Positions 17,978 through 27,729 of a DNA stretch of 64,000 nt are shown here, piece by piece. Source of the stretch: Kluyvera cryocrescens NBRC 102467 (GTDB lineage Bacteria; Pseudomonadota; Gammaproteobacteria; Enterobacterales; Enterobacteriaceae); the NCBI RefSeq assembly GCF_001571285.1, contig NZ_BCTM01000018.1, forward strand, positions 47,762 to 111,761, in the 5' to 3' direction. A model generated the notes under the pieces. The model was given only the letters and a program-made list of their open reading frames with translations. It searched no databases and had not been told where the DNA came from. A program made the position numbers and the translations under genes. Every line of letters begins with the position of its first letter. Positions within the stretch are counted from its first letter, which is position 1.

Positions 17978-19225
17978 TTAGAACGTCACACTCACCTGCG
18001 CGCCGGCGCCCCAGGTTTGATCCTCACCGTACAGCCCCATCAGATCGAGATGGACGCGGTTAAACGGCGCAAAACCCACGCCGCCGGTAAAGACGTTGCT
18101 GTCGTTATTTTTCACATCCGCGCGATAACCCGCGCGCACCGCCAGCCAATCGAGTGGGCGTACCTCGGCCCCCACGCCGACGTACTGCGAGCTCTCCTCG
18201 CTCTTAAAGCCTTTGGTTTCAGTCAGGTCGCCGTCGGCACTTAACGTCAGCATATCGGTATGCCACGCCACGCCCGCGGTGACCAGCGGGCGGATTTGGT
18301 AGGTATCACGCACTCCCGCCACTTCCTTGGTGTCGATATCGCGGGAGAAGAGATTTTGCCCACTCAGCCCCACCGTCCAGTTTTCACTGAGATCGGCGGC
18401 CATCCCCGCATCAACGTTAAAACCGGTATCGTCATTACGATAGCGGCTGCTGTTGATATCGTCGCTGCTGAAGTTGTAGATCGACACGGTGTAGTTGTAG
18501 AGCCAGGTTTTTTGCAGTTTCGGCGTCACACCGAATGACACCGGGATGCCGCCAAAATCAAACTGGCGCGCAATCGCCACGCCATAATCGGAGACAATGG
18601 CCGCACGGCCATAGCCTTCTGATTTCAAATCATTGGTGTTGGCCGTCAGTACTTTAGATGGCGTGGCCTGAATACCGCGCAGAATGTCGATATCACCTTG
18701 ATCGATATACGAACTCACCCGCGCACGCGCGTCAGCTTTCGCCACAAATGCTACCGCCAGCACATCGTTTGGAATGGTAATCGCCATCCCGGCGCCGGCT
18801 TTCGCCCGTGCGGTTTTTCCTTTTAGTGATGAGAGCTGATCCGCCAGATTGCCTGCCGCGGAAGAGACCTGCCGATAGCCAGGGCTACCGGGAATGAACA
18901 AATCGGCGAGGTTGATGTTGTTCAACGAACGGCGATAAGCATTCACATCATCGCTAATGTCATCAATCTTGTTACGCAGATTATCTTTGTCAGAAATCTG
19001 TGCCCCAATAGTGGGGAGAATGACCGTAATATCATCCTCCGGCTTAGCCTTCGCCAGCAATGCCGGGTTGATCAATACACCGCTGCCATAGTGAGCCGAA
19101 GCCACCCCGGTTCCCCCCATGGCGTCATTTCGGGCCTCCGTCCAGCCGTTTGCGGCCCCTGCCTGACCTGCCACCAAAAAAGAGACAGCGATCCCCATCA
19201 GCGAAAATTTTTCGTTTTTATTCAC
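17978..19225 (-). CDS. TraF-family (TraF_2-like) outer-membrane beta-barrel protein
   Basis: 415 residues. The signal peptide is residues 1-24 (FSLMGIAVSFLVAGQAGA). ARNDAMGGTGVASAHYGSGVLINPALL, at about 31-57, is the opening block of proteins annotated as conjugal transfer protein TraF in many gamma-proteobacterial chromosomes, unrelated to the thioredoxin-like TraF of plasmid F. Alternating hydrophobic strands and the terminal sequence QVSVTF, ending in phenylalanine, look like an outer-membrane barrel with a beta-signal. The start is GTG. No transfer genes lie nearby, so the name says nothing about conjugation. It takes the place between dusA and zur where K-12 has yjbL and yjbM. Its role is unknown. 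Confidence 0.75.
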   Translation of the reverse strand: MNKNEKFSLMGIAVSFLVAGQAGAANGWTEARNDAMGGTGVASAHYGSGVLINPALLAKAKPEDDITVILPTIGAQISDKDNLRNKIDDISDDVNAYRRSLNNINLADLFIPGSPGYRQVSSAAGNLADQLSSLKGKTARAKAGAGMAITIPNDVLAVAFVAKADARARVSSYIDQGDIDILRGIQATPSKVLTANTNDLKSEGYGRAAIVSDYGVAIARQFDFGGIPVSFGVTPKLQKTWLYNYTVSIYNFSSDDINSSRYRNDDTGFNVDAGMAADLSENWTVGLSGQNLFSRDIDTKEVAGVRDTYQIRPLVTAGVAWHTDMLTLSADGDLTETKGFKSEESSQYVGVGAEVRPLDWLAVRAGYRADVKNNDSNVFTGGVGFAPFNRVHLDLMGLYGEDQTWGAGAQVSVTF

Positions 19226-19308
19226 AGTTTGCTCGTCTTATTGTCTGTTTATGAAACAACCCTCCATCCGTTATCGCCTGGATGGAGACGAACTATTGCT
19301 GTGAATAA
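19218..19308. repeat. nested inverted repeats over the start of the TraF-family gene
   Basis: Perfect 10-base arms TTATTCACAG (19218-19227) and CTGTGAATAA (19299-19308) enclose CTCCATCC (19262-19269) and GGATGGAG (19280-19287). The left outer arm covers the GTG start codon, so the leader RNA could fold and hide it. Confidence 0.5.
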
Positions 19309-19399
19309 CGGGACAAAAAGTGGTCTGTTCCCTTAACTGAAATTCTCAACGGGCCTGTCGTTATTAGTAAGCGCCCTAATCTTTTATAGAAGAAGATGG

Positions 19400-19888
19400 C
19401 TAATTTCGCCCAGGTTTTCCGTCATGCGGGCCGAAAAACTGCGGTGGATGGTCCACCCAGCGGTCTTCACGCGTCACGGCATAGGAGGCATTTAACGGGT
19501 AGTAAATACGGTTGGAGCGCTTATTCGCCTCCCCGACAACCAGTAGTCGCACCTCTTCTGACGTATTATTGATAAAGGTGTGACAGACCCCGGTTCCCGC
19601 CGGGAAACCCACGCTATCGCCCGGCTGGAGCTTCCACAGATAGCCGTTAATCCACGCCTGCGGATACCCCTCCAAAACGTAGATAAACTCCTCTTCATCG
19701 CTTTCCGCATGAGGATAGGACGTGCGGCGCCCCGGCGGTAAACGCTCGTGGTGAATACCAATGTGTCGAAGCCCTAGCGCGCGAGCCAGCGGCGCACCGA
19801 TGGAAAAGCGTTCGTCGCTATCGGGATAGGTTGAGTCGTCCGGGCCTTCAACGTCGTGCCAATGGCGAATGCAATCGGGTCTTTTCAT
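19400..19888 (-). CDS. cupin-fold protein
   Basis: 162 residues. The cupin barrel is recognised from GLRHIGIHHERLPPGRRTSYPHAESDEEEFIYVLEGYPQAWING followed by L.PGDSVGFPAGTGVCHTFINN; the two cupin motifs supply the usual His, Glu and second His metal ligands. The substrate is unknown, and no enzyme activity can be read from the sequence. The start at 19888 (MKRPDCIRHWHDVEGP) is preceded by AGGA at a rather long spacing; upstream in-frame residues look non-coding. The gene is divergent from zur, with a small palindrome between them, so zinc control is possible but unproven. Confidence 0.78.
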   Translation of the reverse strand: MKRPDCIRHWHDVEGPDDSTYPDSDERFSIGAPLARALGLRHIGIHHERLPPGRRTSYPHAESDEEEFIYVLEGYPQAWINGYLWKLQPGDSVGFPAGTGVCHTFINNTSEEVRLLVVGEANKRSNRIYYPLNASYAVTREDRWVDHPPQFFGPHDGKPGRN

Positions 19889-19918
19889 TATTTTTGGTCC
19901 TGAGTGTGATGAACACCT

Positions 19919-19937
19919 GCTATAACACACCTATAGC
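19919..19937. promoter_or_regulatory. small palindrome between the cupin gene and zur
   Basis: GCTATA-ACACACC-TATAGC, with six-base perfect arms and a 7-base centre, overlaps a tandem repeat CTATAACACAC/CTATAGCACAC. TATA-rich dyads resemble, but do not match well, the Zur operator. The assignment is open. Confidence 0.35.
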
Positions 19938-20013
19938 ACACCGGTGGAAACTCGGCGTTTCTGCCATAACATGATAAAGTAGGTGTTTGTTTCGCCCGAG
20001 ACCGAGGACGCCA

Positions 20014-20529
20014 ATGGATAAGACCACTACGCAAGAACTGTTAGCGCAGGCTGAAAAGCTGTGTGCGCAACGCGGCGTGCGCCTGACTCCACAACGTCTG
20101 GAAGTCCTGCGGCTAATGAGTTTGCAGGAAGGGGCAATCAGCGCCTACGATCTGCTCGATCTGCTGCGCGTAAAAGAGCCGCAGGCTAAGCCTCCAACGG
20201 TGTATCGCGCGCTGGAATTTCTGCTTGAGCAGGGCTTTGTTCACAAAGTCGAATCCGCCAACAGCTACGTGCTGTGCCACCTGTTTGACCAACCGACGCA
20301 TACTTCCGCCATGTTTATCTGCGATCGCTGTGGCGTGGTTAAAGAAGAGTGCGCGGAAGGGGTTGAAGACATCATGCATGCGCTGGCGGCGAAAATGGGC
20401 TTTGCTCTACGCCATAACGTGATTGAAGCACACGGTCTGTGCTCAGCATGCGTTGAAGTCGAAGCCTGCAAAGCGCATGAGCACTGCCAGCACGACCACA
20501 CGATTCAAATTAAGAAAAAGTCCCGCTAG
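20014..20529 (+). CDS. zur: Zur, zinc-uptake regulator (Fur family)
   Basis: 171 residues, the length of E. coli Zur. The N-terminal winged helix (RLTPQRLEVLRLM..Q.GAISAYDLLDLL, PPTVYRALEFLLEQGFVHK) is followed by a zinc-binding dimerisation domain with CDRCGVVKEEC and HGLCSACVEVEAC. Bound to zinc it represses zinc-uptake genes such as znuABC. The ATG at 20014 matches the K-12 N-terminus (MDKTTTQELLAQAEKLC) and follows GAGG. After the stop, hairpins CCCGCTAGCGGG and GCGTACA/TGTACGC lie without a T run, before convergent yjbJ. Confidence 0.97.
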   Translation: MDKTTTQELLAQAEKLCAQRGVRLTPQRLEVLRLMSLQEGAISAYDLLDLLRVKEPQAKPPTVYRALEFLLEQGFVHKVESANSYVLCHLFDQPTHTSAMFICDRCGVVKEECAEGVEDIMHALAAKMGFALRHNVIEAHGLCSACVEVEACKAHEHCQHDHTIQIKKKSR

Positions 20530-20571
20530 CGGGCGCTAAGCGGGACTGCGTACATCCTTGTACGCGCTGTG

Positions 20572-20781
20572 CTACCAGCGGTGGTTATGACGTTTATCCC
20601 AGCTATCGACCTCTTTTTCAGCCTGATCCTTCGCATAGCCGTAACGCTCCTGAATTTTACCGACCAGCTGATCGCGTTTCCCTTCGATCACCGTCATATC
20701 ATCATCGGTCAGTTTGCCCCATTGCTCTTTCACTTTACCTTTAACCTGTTTCCAGTTGCCGCCGACTTCGTCTTTATTCAT
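20572..20781 (-). CDS. yjbJ: YjbJ, CsbD-family stress protein
   Basis: 69 residues, as in E. coli YjbJ. It has the CsbD pattern: NWKQVKGKVKEQWGKLTDDDM, IEGKRDQLVGKIQERYGYAKDQAEKEVDSW. It is small, highly charged and helical. The family is abundant in stationary phase and under osmotic stress; the molecular role is unknown. A clear GAGGATTCGAC site precedes the start. Confidence 0.95.
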   Translation of the reverse strand: MNKDEVGGNWKQVKGKVKEQWGKLTDDDMTVIEGKRDQLVGKIQERYGYAKDQAEKEVDSWDKRHNHRW

Positions 20782-20916
20782 TGTCGAATCCTCGATCGTC
20801 AGTGAGTGAATAGCGAAAGTTTTTCTTCAGAACAAACATCTTTTCGCTAAGCTTGAGATTAATTGTAGTCACTCATTCTGACTTCGTTTCACTATTCGGA
20901 ATCTTTAACCATCACG

Positions 20917-22236
20917 TCAGGCAAACCAGCTATTGTTTCGCCAGTGCCGACGCCATATAAACGCCAGCGACAGGCCGCGTAGCGCCAGGAAGACGGCAAG
21001 CGCCAGCCATAGGCCGTGGTTACCGAGCAGCGGTAGCGTCAGTAGCGTTAGCGCAAATCCCGCCGCCGCCACCGCCATGCTATTACGCATCTCCGCACCG
21101 CGCGTCGCGCCGATAAACATGCCATCAAGCAAATAGCACCACACGCCAATGACCGGTAGCACCATCTGCCACAGCACGTAGCGGTCAGCCAGCTCGCGTA
21201 GCTCAGGAAGGGAAGTCAGCAGCGCCACGATATGCTCACCCAGCAAGGCGTAAACCAGCGCGAAGGCCAATGCAACAACGCCAGCCTGACGGCACGCCGC
21301 CCGCCACACCTCCAGCAGTTGGCTGCCATCACGCGCCCCGTAGGCCTGACCGGAATGCGCTTCGACCGCATAGGCGAAACCGTCCAGCGCATAGGCCGTA
21401 AAAGTCAGCATGGTCATCAGTACCGCATTGACCGCCACAATGTCACTGCCAAGCCGGGCACCAAAAACGGTCAACGCACCAAAGCACAGCTGCAGCAGCA
21501 GCGAGCGCAGCATTATGTCGCGATTGAGCGCCAACAGGCGTTGAAAATCGCCCAACCACGCGGTTTTCAGCATCGCCCAGGAAATCCCGCGCATCACCAG
21601 CACCTTACGCACCATGCCCAAACCAACCAACAGCGTGGCGTATTCGGCGATGGCCGTGGCCAGCGCCGCCCCCTGCACGTTCATATGCAGCCCCATCACC
21701 AGCCACAGGTCGAGCACGATATTGAGCACGTTCCCCACCACCAGCAGGATCACCGGCGCACGAGCATACTGAACGCCCAACAGCCACCCCAGCAGCACCA
21801 AATTGGCTAACGAAGCGGGAGCGCTGAGCCAACGGATAGCGAGAAAACGCTGCGCCTGCTCGAGCACCTCACCGCTGCCACCCACAATAGAGAGCGCCAG
21901 ATCAATCAGCGGGTTTTTAAATAGGATAATCAGCAACCCCGCGCCCAGCGCCAGCAGCAGCGGCTGTACCAGCGCCCGCGCCAATGCCTGCGGGTCTTTG
22001 GCACCAAACGCCTGCGCGGTCAGCCCGGTCGTGCTCATGCGCAAGAACAGCAGCAGCATAAACAGGAAGCTGGTTGCGGTCGCACCAATGGCCACGCCGC
22101 CCAGATAGACCGGGCTGTCGAGATGGCCAATCACGGCGGTATCCACCAGCCCCAGCAGCGGCACGGTAATGTTGGAGAAGATCATCGGTAGCGCAAGGCG
22201 CCACAGGGCCTTATCGGCAGAAGTCAGTAGCGGCAT
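20917..22236 (-). CDS. dinF: DinF, MATE-family efflux protein of the lexA operon
   Basis: 439 residues with 12 predicted membrane segments in two MATE repeats (LPMIFSNITVPLLGLVDTAVIGHL near the N-terminus; LVGLGMVRKVLVM and AYALDGFAYAVEAHSGQAYGA in the second half). MATE proteins exchange sodium or protons for drugs or organic compounds. In E. coli dinF protects against oxidative stress and bile salts. It lies 69 bp after lexA on the same strand, so it is SOS-inducible by read-through, but a terminator hairpin in the gap (22250-22286) should limit this. Confidence 0.95.
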   Translation of the reverse strand: MPLLTSADKALWRLALPMIFSNITVPLLGLVDTAVIGHLDSPVYLGGVAIGATATSFLFMLLLFLRMSTTGLTAQAFGAKDPQALARALVQPLLLALGAGLLIILFKNPLIDLALSIVGGSGEVLEQAQRFLAIRWLSAPASLANLVLLGWLLGVQYARAPVILLVVGNVLNIVLDLWLVMGLHMNVQGAALATAIAEYATLLVGLGMVRKVLVMRGISWAMLKTAWLGDFQRLLALNRDIMLRSLLLQLCFGALTVFGARLGSDIVAVNAVLMTMLTFTAYALDGFAYAVEAHSGQAYGARDGSQLLEVWRAACRQAGVVALAFALVYALLGEHIVALLTSLPELRELADRYVLWQMVLPVIGVWCYLLDGMFIGATRGAEMRNSMAVAAAGFALTLLTLPLLGNHGLWLALAVFLALRGLSLAFIWRRHWRNNSWFA

Positions 22237-22249
22237 CGGTATGAACCAG

Positions 22250-22286
22250 AAAGAAAAAAGGCTGTGATAACAGAGGTATCACAGCC
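22250..22286 (-). terminator. terminator/attenuator between lexA and dinF
   Basis: On the minus strand GGCTGTGATA / TATCACAGCC form a 10-bp stem with a 7-base loop, followed by a T run interrupted once by C. It should end most lexA transcripts before dinF. Confidence 0.85.
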
Positions 22287-22305
22287 ATTTGACAGAGGGG
22301 GATTG

Positions 22306-22914
22306 TTACAGCCACTCACCGTTGCGGATAACACCAACGGCCAGCCCTTCGATGGAAAAGTTCTGCTGACGCAGATCGACGACGATTGGCGAAAACTCGC
22401 TGTTTTCTGGCAGCAGTTCGACGACGTTACCCTGTTTTTTCAGGCGTTTCACCGTCACTTCTTCGTCGATGCGCGCAACCACTACCTGGCCGTTACGCAC
22501 ATCCTGGGTTTTATGCACCGCGAGCAGGTCGCCGTCCATAATACCAATATCTTTCATCGACATGCCGCTGACGCGCAGCAGGAAGTCGGCGCTCGGCTTG
22601 AAGAGCGATGGATCGACCTGATAATGGCCTTCAATGTGCTGCTGTGCCAGCAGCGGCTCGCCCGCCGCAACGCGGCCAATCAGCGGCAGGCCCGCTTCTT
22701 CTTCCACCAGCAGGCGGATACCACGCGAGGCTCCAGAGACAATCTCAAGCACCCCTTTACGCGCCAGCGCTTTCAGGTGCTCTTCAGCCGCATTCGGGGA
22801 ACGGAACCCCAAGCGCTGAGCAATTTCCGCACGCGTTGGCGGCATGCCCGTTTGGCTGATGTGATCCCGAATGAGATCAAACACCTCTTGCTGCCTGGTC
22901 GTTAACGCTTTCAT
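22306..22914 (-). CDS. lexA: LexA, SOS-response repressor
   Basis: 202 residues, identical in length to E. coli LexA. The N-terminal winged helix (1-65) binds operators. The self-cleavage site Ala84-Gly85 is in [10 protein letters not shown], and the catalytic Ser119 (SGMSMKD) and Lys156 (EVTVKRLKK) are all at the E. coli positions. RecA filaments trigger cleavage, which derepresses SOS genes such as uvrA and ssb in this window. Two LexA boxes overlap its promoter for autoregulation. Confidence 0.98.
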   Translation of the reverse strand: MKALTTRQQEVFDLIRDHISQTGMPPTRAEIAQRLGFRSPNAAEEHLKALARKGVLEIVSGASRGIRLLVEEEAGLPLIGRVAAGEPLLAQQHIEGHYQVDPSLFKPSADFLLRVSGMSMKDIGIMDGDLLAVHKTQDVRNGQVVVARIDEEVTVKRLKKQGNVVELLPENSEFSPIVVDLRQQNFSIEGLAVGVIRNGEWL

Positions 22915-22920
22915 TCCGCC

Positions 22921-22961
22921 CCCTGGGTGTATATACAGTTATGCTGTGAGTATATACAGCT
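22921..22961. promoter_or_regulatory. two tandem LexA boxes of the lexA promoter
   Basis: CTGGGTGTATATACAG at 22923-22938 and CTGTGAGTATATACAG at 22944-22959, 5 bp apart. The arrangement is the same as in E. coli lexA. Confidence 0.95.
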
Positions 22962-23013
22962 AGTGCCTATTTTGGAACCATAAAACGCACGAAATCAGGC
23001 AGTTTTCACAGCT

Positions 23014-23382
23014 TTAGTGGAAATGAGCCCACAGCAGAACGCCCCAGGTCATCAGCGCAACGAAAATCGCCAACAGCACCGCCGCCGAACCCATGTCTTT
23101 CGCGCGCCCAGACAGCTCGTGATACTCCGAGCCAATGCGGTCAACAACCGCCTCCAGTGCACTATTGAGAATTTCCACTATCATCACCAACAGGACGGAG
23201 CCAATAAGCAGCACACGGGTGATCGGATCAACATCCAGCCAGCAGGCGATAATAATCGCCAGTACGGATGCAACGCCCTCCTGGCGAAACGCGGCTTCGT
23301 TGATCCACGCCGCGCGAAATCCTTTCCAGGAATATCCAGCAGCTTTGATAATTCGGGTGAGCCCAGTGGTATTATTGGCCAT
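23014..23382 (-). CDS. dgkA: DgkA, diacylglycerol kinase
   Basis: 122 residues with three membrane helices, as in E. coli. The catalytic region EAAFRQEG, and MIVEILNSALEAVVDRIG with Glu70 and Glu77, are conserved. As an integral-membrane trimer it phosphorylates diacylglycerol (a by-product of membrane-derived oligosaccharide synthesis) to phosphatidic acid with ATP. It is divergent from plsB, whose product feeds the same phosphatidate pool; the 185-bp gap carries both promoters. Confidence 0.97.
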   Translation of the reverse strand: MANNTTGLTRIIKAAGYSWKGFRAAWINEAAFRQEGVASVLAIIIACWLDVDPITRVLLIGSVLLVMIVEILNSALEAVVDRIGSEYHELSGRAKDMGSAAVLLAIFVALMTWGVLLWAHFH

Positions 23383-23567
23383 CTCAAGAACCTTTTACGT
23401 TATGACGTCAATGACAATGCGTACTTCACGTTGCTGCTGGGTTTGCCGCCTTGCCGCCGCGCGAATCACTTAGTGTATTATTATGAGGCGGTAGAACAGA
23501 AATTCTGCCGACTTTCTGATATTCTTGCCGCGCATTTGCATGATTAACCAGAGGCTTTACATCGTTT

Positions 23568-26009
23568 ATGTCCGGCTGGCCACGAATTTACTACAAATTA
23601 CTGAATTTACCATTAAGTGTTCTGGTAAAGAGCAAGTCTATTCCGGCAGAACCTGCCCAGGAATTGGGGCTTGATACTTCACGTCCAATTATGTACGTCC
23701 TGCCTTATAACTCTAAGGCCGACTTACTGACGCTGCGCGCCCAATGCCTGGCGCACGATCTGCCCGATCCGCTTGAACCGTTAGAAATCGACGGCACCCT
23801 GCTGCCGCGCTACGTGTTCATTCACGGCGGCCCGCGCGTGTTCACCTACTACACGCCGAAAGAAGAGTCGATCAAGCTGTTCCACGACTACCTCGACCTG
23901 CACCGCAGCAATCCAGATTTGGATGTGCAAATGGTGCCGGTGTCGGTGATGTTTGGGCGTTCTCCAGGCCGTGAGAAAGGCGAAGTTAATCCGCCACTGC
24001 GGATGCTGAACGGCTTCCAGAAATTCTTCGCCGTCTCCTGGCTGGGTCGCGATAGCTTCGTGCGTTTCTCACCGTCCGTTTCTCTTCGCCGCATGGCCGA
24101 TGAGCACGGGACGGACAAAACTATCGCCCAGAAACTGGCTCGCGTTGCGCGTATGCACTTTGCGCGTCAGCGCCTGGCTGCGGTGGGCCCACGCCTGCCA
24201 GCGCGCCATGATCTGTTCAAAAAGCTGCTGGCCTCTAAAGCCATTGCCAAAGCGGTAGAAGATGAAGCGCGTAGCAAAAAAATCTCCCACGAAAAAGCGC
24301 AGCAGAACGCCATTGCGCTGATGGAAGAGATTGCTGCCAACTTCTCCTACGAAATGATTCGCCTGACCGACCGTATCCTGAGCTTTACCTGGAACCGTCT
24401 GTATCAGGGCATCAACGTCAATAACGCCGAGCGCGTTCGCCAGCTGGCGCACGACGGGCACGAGATTGTTTATGTGCCTTGCCACCGCAGCCACATGGAC
24501 TATCTGCTGCTCTCCTACGTGCTCTACCATCAAGGTCTAGTACCACCGCATATCGCTGCCGGTATTAACCTGAATTTCTGGCCAGCCGGTCCGATTTTCC
24601 GTCGCCTGGGCGCGTTCTTCATCCGCCGCACCTTTAAGGGCAACAAGCTCTATTCCACCGTATTCCGCGAATACCTCGGCGAGCTGTTCAGCCGCGGCTA
24701 TTCGGTCGAGTACTTTGTGGAAGGTGGCCGTTCCCGTACCGGTCGTCTGCTGGATCCGAAAACCGGTACCCTGTCGATGACCATTCAGGCGATGCTGCGC
24801 GGCGGCTCCCGCCCAATCACCTTAGTGCCAATTTATATTGGCTACGAGCACGTGATGGAAGTGGGCACCTACGCCAAAGAGCTGCGCGGAGCGACCAAAG
24901 AGAAAGAGAGCCTGCCGCAGATGCTGAAAGGCCTGAGCAAGCTGCGCAATCTCGGTCAAGGCTACGTTAACTTCGGCGAGCCAATGCCGCTGATGACCTA
25001 CCTGAATCACCACGTACCGGAATGGCGCGAGTCTATCGACCCGATCGAAGCCGTGCGCCCGGCGTGGCTGACGCCAACCGTGAATAAGATGGCGGCAGAA
25101 TTGATGGTGCGTATCAACAATGCCGGTGCGGCTAACGCCATGAACCTGTGTTGTACCGCGCTGCTGGCCTCTCGTCAGCGCTCGTTGACCCGTGAGCAGC
25201 TAACGCAGCAGCTGGAGTGTTATCTGGCCCTGATGCATAACGCGCCTTATGCGCCGGATGCCACCGCACCGAAAGCGTCCGCGAGTGAGCTCATCGACCA
25301 CGCGCTGCAGATGAACAAGTTCGAAGTCGAGAAAGACACCATCGGCGATATCATCATTCTGCCACGCGAACAGGCGGTGTTGATGACCTACTATCGCAAC
25401 AACATTGCGCATATGCTGATTATGCCTTCGCTGCTGGCGTCAATTATGACCCAACATCGTGAGATCACGCGTCAGCAGGTGGCCGACTATATCGACACCC
25501 TGTATCCAATGCTGAAAGCCGAGCTGTTCCTGCGCTGGGATCGCGAAGAGCTGCCAACGGTTATCGACACGCTGATTGCCGAAATGGTGCGTCAGGAGCT
25601 GATTACCGTCAACGGCGACGATCTGCACATCAACGCCTCGCATTCCCGTACGCTGCAATTGCTGGCGGCCGGTGCGCGCGAGACGCTGCAGCGCTACGCC
25701 ATCACCTTCTGGCTGCTGAGCGGCAACCCGTCGATGAACCGTAGCACGCTGGAGAAAGAGAGCCGTACGCTGGCGCAGCGTCTGTCGGTGCTGCACGGCA
25801 TCAACTCACCGGAATTCTTCGATAAAGCGGTGTTCTCATCGCTGGTGTTAACCCTGCGCGATGAAGGCTATATCAGCGACAGCGGCGATGCCGAACCGGA
25901 AGAGACGATGAAGGTTTACCAGATGATGGCAAGCCTTATCACCTCGGATGTGCGCCTGACGATTGAAAGCGTCACGCAAGACGAAGAGCCTGTGCTGAAG
26001 GACGCCTGA
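23568..26009 (+). CDS. plsB: PlsB, glycerol-3-phosphate O-acyltransferase
   Basis: 813 residues, six more than the 807 of E. coli; the difference lies mainly at the C-terminus ([11 protein letters not shown]). The acyltransferase motif HX4D is CHRSHMD with His306 and Asp311; [34 protein letters not shown] and PIYIGYEHV are the following substrate motifs. It performs the first committed step of phospholipid synthesis, making lysophosphatidate at the inner membrane from acyl-ACP or acyl-CoA. It is in head-to-head arrangement with dgkA and ends at a strong bidirectional terminator. Confidence 0.98.
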   Translation: MSGWPRIYYKLLNLPLSVLVKSKSIPAEPAQELGLDTSRPIMYVLPYNSKADLLTLRAQCLAHDLPDPLEPLEIDGTLLPRYVFIHGGPRVFTYYTPKEESIKLFHDYLDLHRSNPDLDVQMVPVSVMFGRSPGREKGEVNPPLRMLNGFQKFFAVSWLGRDSFVRFSPSVSLRRMADEHGTDKTIAQKLARVARMHFARQRLAAVGPRLPARHDLFKKLLASKAIAKAVEDEARSKKISHEKAQQNAIALMEEIAANFSYEMIRLTDRILSFTWNRLYQGINVNNAERVRQLAHDGHEIVYVPCHRSHMDYLLLSYVLYHQGLVPPHIAAGINLNFWPAGPIFRRLGAFFIRRTFKGNKLYSTVFREYLGELFSRGYSVEYFVEGGRSRTGRLLDPKTGTLSMTIQAMLRGGSRPITLVPIYIGYEHVMEVGTYAKELRGATKEKESLPQMLKGLSKLRNLGQGYVNFGEPMPLMTYLNHHVPEWRESIDPIEAVRPAWLTPTVNKMAAELMVRINNAGAANAMNLCCTALLASRQRSLTREQLTQQLECYLALMHNAPYAPDATAPKASASELIDHALQMNKFEVEKDTIGDIIILPREQAVLMTYYRNNIAHMLIMPSLLASIMTQHREITRQQVADYIDTLYPMLKAELFLRWDREELPTVIDTLIAEMVRQELITVNGDDLHINASHSRTLQLLAAGARETLQRYAITFWLLSGNPSMNRSTLEKESRTLAQRLSVLHGINSPEFFDKAVFSSLVLTLRDEGYISDSGDAEPEETMKVYQMMASLITSDVRLTIESVTQDEEPVLKDA

Positions 26010-26062
26010 TAGCGTATCGTTTGGTTAAAAATATGTCGGGCGAGTCACTCTGCGTACGACAC

Positions 26063-26093
26063 AAAAAAGCCGGATAATTATCCGGCTTTTTTT
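26063..26093. terminator. bidirectional terminator between plsB and ubiA
   Basis: AAAAAAGCCGGATAA / TTATCCGGCTTTTTT is a near-perfect dyad with T runs on both strands between convergent genes. Confidence 0.95.
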
Positions 26094-26099
26094 ACAGCA

Positions 26100-26972
26100 T
26101 CAGAACTGCCAATAACTCATCGCTAGCCCAATAAACAGCACCAGACCCACGTAGTTATTATTGAGAAACGCCTGGAAACACGGCCCGCGTTCGCGGTGAC
26201 GAATCAGCTTTTGTTGATAAACAAACAGCGCCCCGGCAATCAGAATTGACCAGTAAAACTCCCAGCCAAGTCCATTCAACCAGCCAATCAGCGCCATCAG
26301 CCCCAGCACACAGACCTGCAGAATGCCGATAATTAAGCGGTCATTTTCCCCAAACAATATCGCCGTTGATTTGATGCCAATTTTCACGTCGTCATCGCGA
26401 TCAACCATGGCGTACTGAGTATCGTAGGCCACGGCCCACAGGATATTCGCCAGCAGCATCAACCAGCAGCTAAGCGGCAGCGATTCGCTGACTGCCGCAA
26501 ACGCCATCGGAATCGACCAGCCGAACGCCGCCCCCAGCACCACCTGCGGCAGATGGGTGTAGCGTTTCATAAACGGATAAACCCAGGCCAGCGCCAGCGC
26601 GGCAACCGACAGCAGGATAGTCATGGTATTGAGTGTCAGCACCAGCAGGAACGACAACAGGACCAGCACGGCAAACAGGATGCGGGCCTCTTTCTCGCTG
26701 ACCGCGCCGCTTGGCAGCGGGCGATTGGCGGTGCGTTTTACATGGCCATCAAATTTGCGATCCGCGTAGTCATTCACCACGCAGCCTGCGGCACGCATCA
26801 GCCAGACGCCGGCGACGAACACCGCCAGGATCCACAGCGGCGGTACGCCCGGTGCGGCAACCCATAGTGCCCACAGCGTTGGCCACAGCAATAGCAGGGC
26901 ACCGATCGGTTTGTCCGTGCGCATCAGCTGATGGTAAGCCAGCAGCTTGTTCGGCCTAAGACTCCTCTCCAT
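26100..26972 (-). CDS. ubiA: UbiA, 4-hydroxybenzoate octaprenyltransferase
   Basis: 290 residues, the E. coli length, with about eight to nine membrane helices. The two aspartate-rich prenyl-diphosphate motifs are [15 protein letters not shown] and [12 protein letters not shown]. It attaches the polyprenyl tail to 4-hydroxybenzoate in ubiquinone synthesis. The frame is open 33 codons further up, overlapping ubiC, but the ATG at 26972 ([22 protein letters not shown]) matches K-12. It begins 14 bp after the ubiC stop, in the usual ubiCA operon. Confidence 0.97.
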   Translation of the reverse strand: MERSLRPNKLLAYHQLMRTDKPIGALLLLWPTLWALWVAAPGVPPLWILAVFVAGVWLMRAAGCVVNDYADRKFDGHVKRTANRPLPSGAVSEKEARILFAVLVLLSFLLVLTLNTMTILLSVAALALAWVYPFMKRYTHLPQVVLGAAFGWSIPMAFAAVSESLPLSCWLMLLANILWAVAYDTQYAMVDRDDDVKIGIKSTAILFGENDRLIIGILQVCVLGLMALIGWLNGLGWEFYWSILIAGALFVYQQKLIRHRERGPCFQAFLNNNYVGLVLFIGLAMSYWQF

Positions 26973-26986
26973 TTTTCTTCTTCCTC

Positions 26987-27484
26987 TTAGTACAACGGCG
27001 ATGCCGGTAGAAACAGCTCCGTCAGCAGCAGCGGTTTTCCACTCAAGCGGAGGCGGGAACGGCGCCCCCACAGCGCATCATGACGACCAATCTCAATAAA
27101 ATCGCGGGTTAACTGGGAGGACGTAAACAGATAACGGCCCAACGGCGTCTGCCCCAGTTGCTGCAGCGCCAGCTCCGGACCGCATAGGGTCGACTCTGGC
27201 ACCACCGTACGCCCGGCAAGCCACGGCTCCCCCCCGACGCACAATAATATTTCTCGCAGCCAATAGCGAGGTTCATCGGCCAGCAAATGCTGTTCATCGG
27301 CCAGCGCATCGCGGCGAATAAATTCTTCGTTTAATAGCGTCACGCTAACGGGTTTCCCATACTGCTCAAACCGCTTGGTCATCGAGTCTTCCAGCATCAG
27401 CCAATCGCGTTGAGCCGGTTCAAGCGGGGGAACGACGTCAAAATAGCGCAAAGCACGCAGCTGCGTCAGTGCAGAGTGCGACAT
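26987..27484 (-). CDS. ubiC: UbiC, chorismate pyruvate-lyase
   Basis: 165 residues, as in E. coli. It cleaves chorismate to pyruvate and 4-hydroxybenzoate, the first step of ubiquinone synthesis. Recognisable blocks are [40 protein letters not shown] and [19 protein letters not shown], which include the arginine and glutamate residues of the active site. The frame is open for 68 more codons, but the ATG at 27484 follows GGAGAG and gives the K-12 N-terminus [10 protein letters not shown]. Confidence 0.96.
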   Translation of the reverse strand: MSHSALTQLRALRYFDVVPPLEPAQRDWLMLEDSMTKRFEQYGKPVSVTLLNEEFIRRDALADEQHLLADEPRYWLREILLCVGGEPWLAGRTVVPESTLCGPELALQQLGQTPLGRYLFTSSQLTRDFIEIGRHDALWGRRSRLRLSGKPLLLTELFLPASPLY

Positions 27485-27661
27485 GCCTGTCTCTCCAATA
27501 CATAGCGTTGGGTTATTGTATCGCAGAAAGGTGCGTGAGGGGGTGCAGGAATGGTCAAATACGATCAATAGCGCAACAGCACTGCAACAGTCGCCGTAGC
27601 GCGTCAGGCACACCTCATCAGGAACATCTCCAACGCCAAAGCCGCCTGAGGAGTGAGGTGT

Positions 27662-27692
27662 ATAAAAAAGGTGCGCCCCTAAGGGCACACCG
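27662..27692 (-). terminator. intrinsic terminator of malM
   Basis: Minus strand: GGTGTGCCC tta GGGGCGCACC hairpin (one mismatch) followed by TTTTTTATA, about 40 bp after malM and the end of the malK-lamB-malM transcript. Confidence 0.8.
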
Positions 27693-27729
27693 AAAGGCTT
27701 CGCCTAAACATCGGCGCTGTGGGGAGAAC

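Noticed and set aside
17978..19225. Reading the TraF-like gene as evidence of an integrated conjugative element
   Set aside because: No other transfer, integrase or relaxase genes, no attachment repeats and no tRNA target are nearby; the family name is historical.
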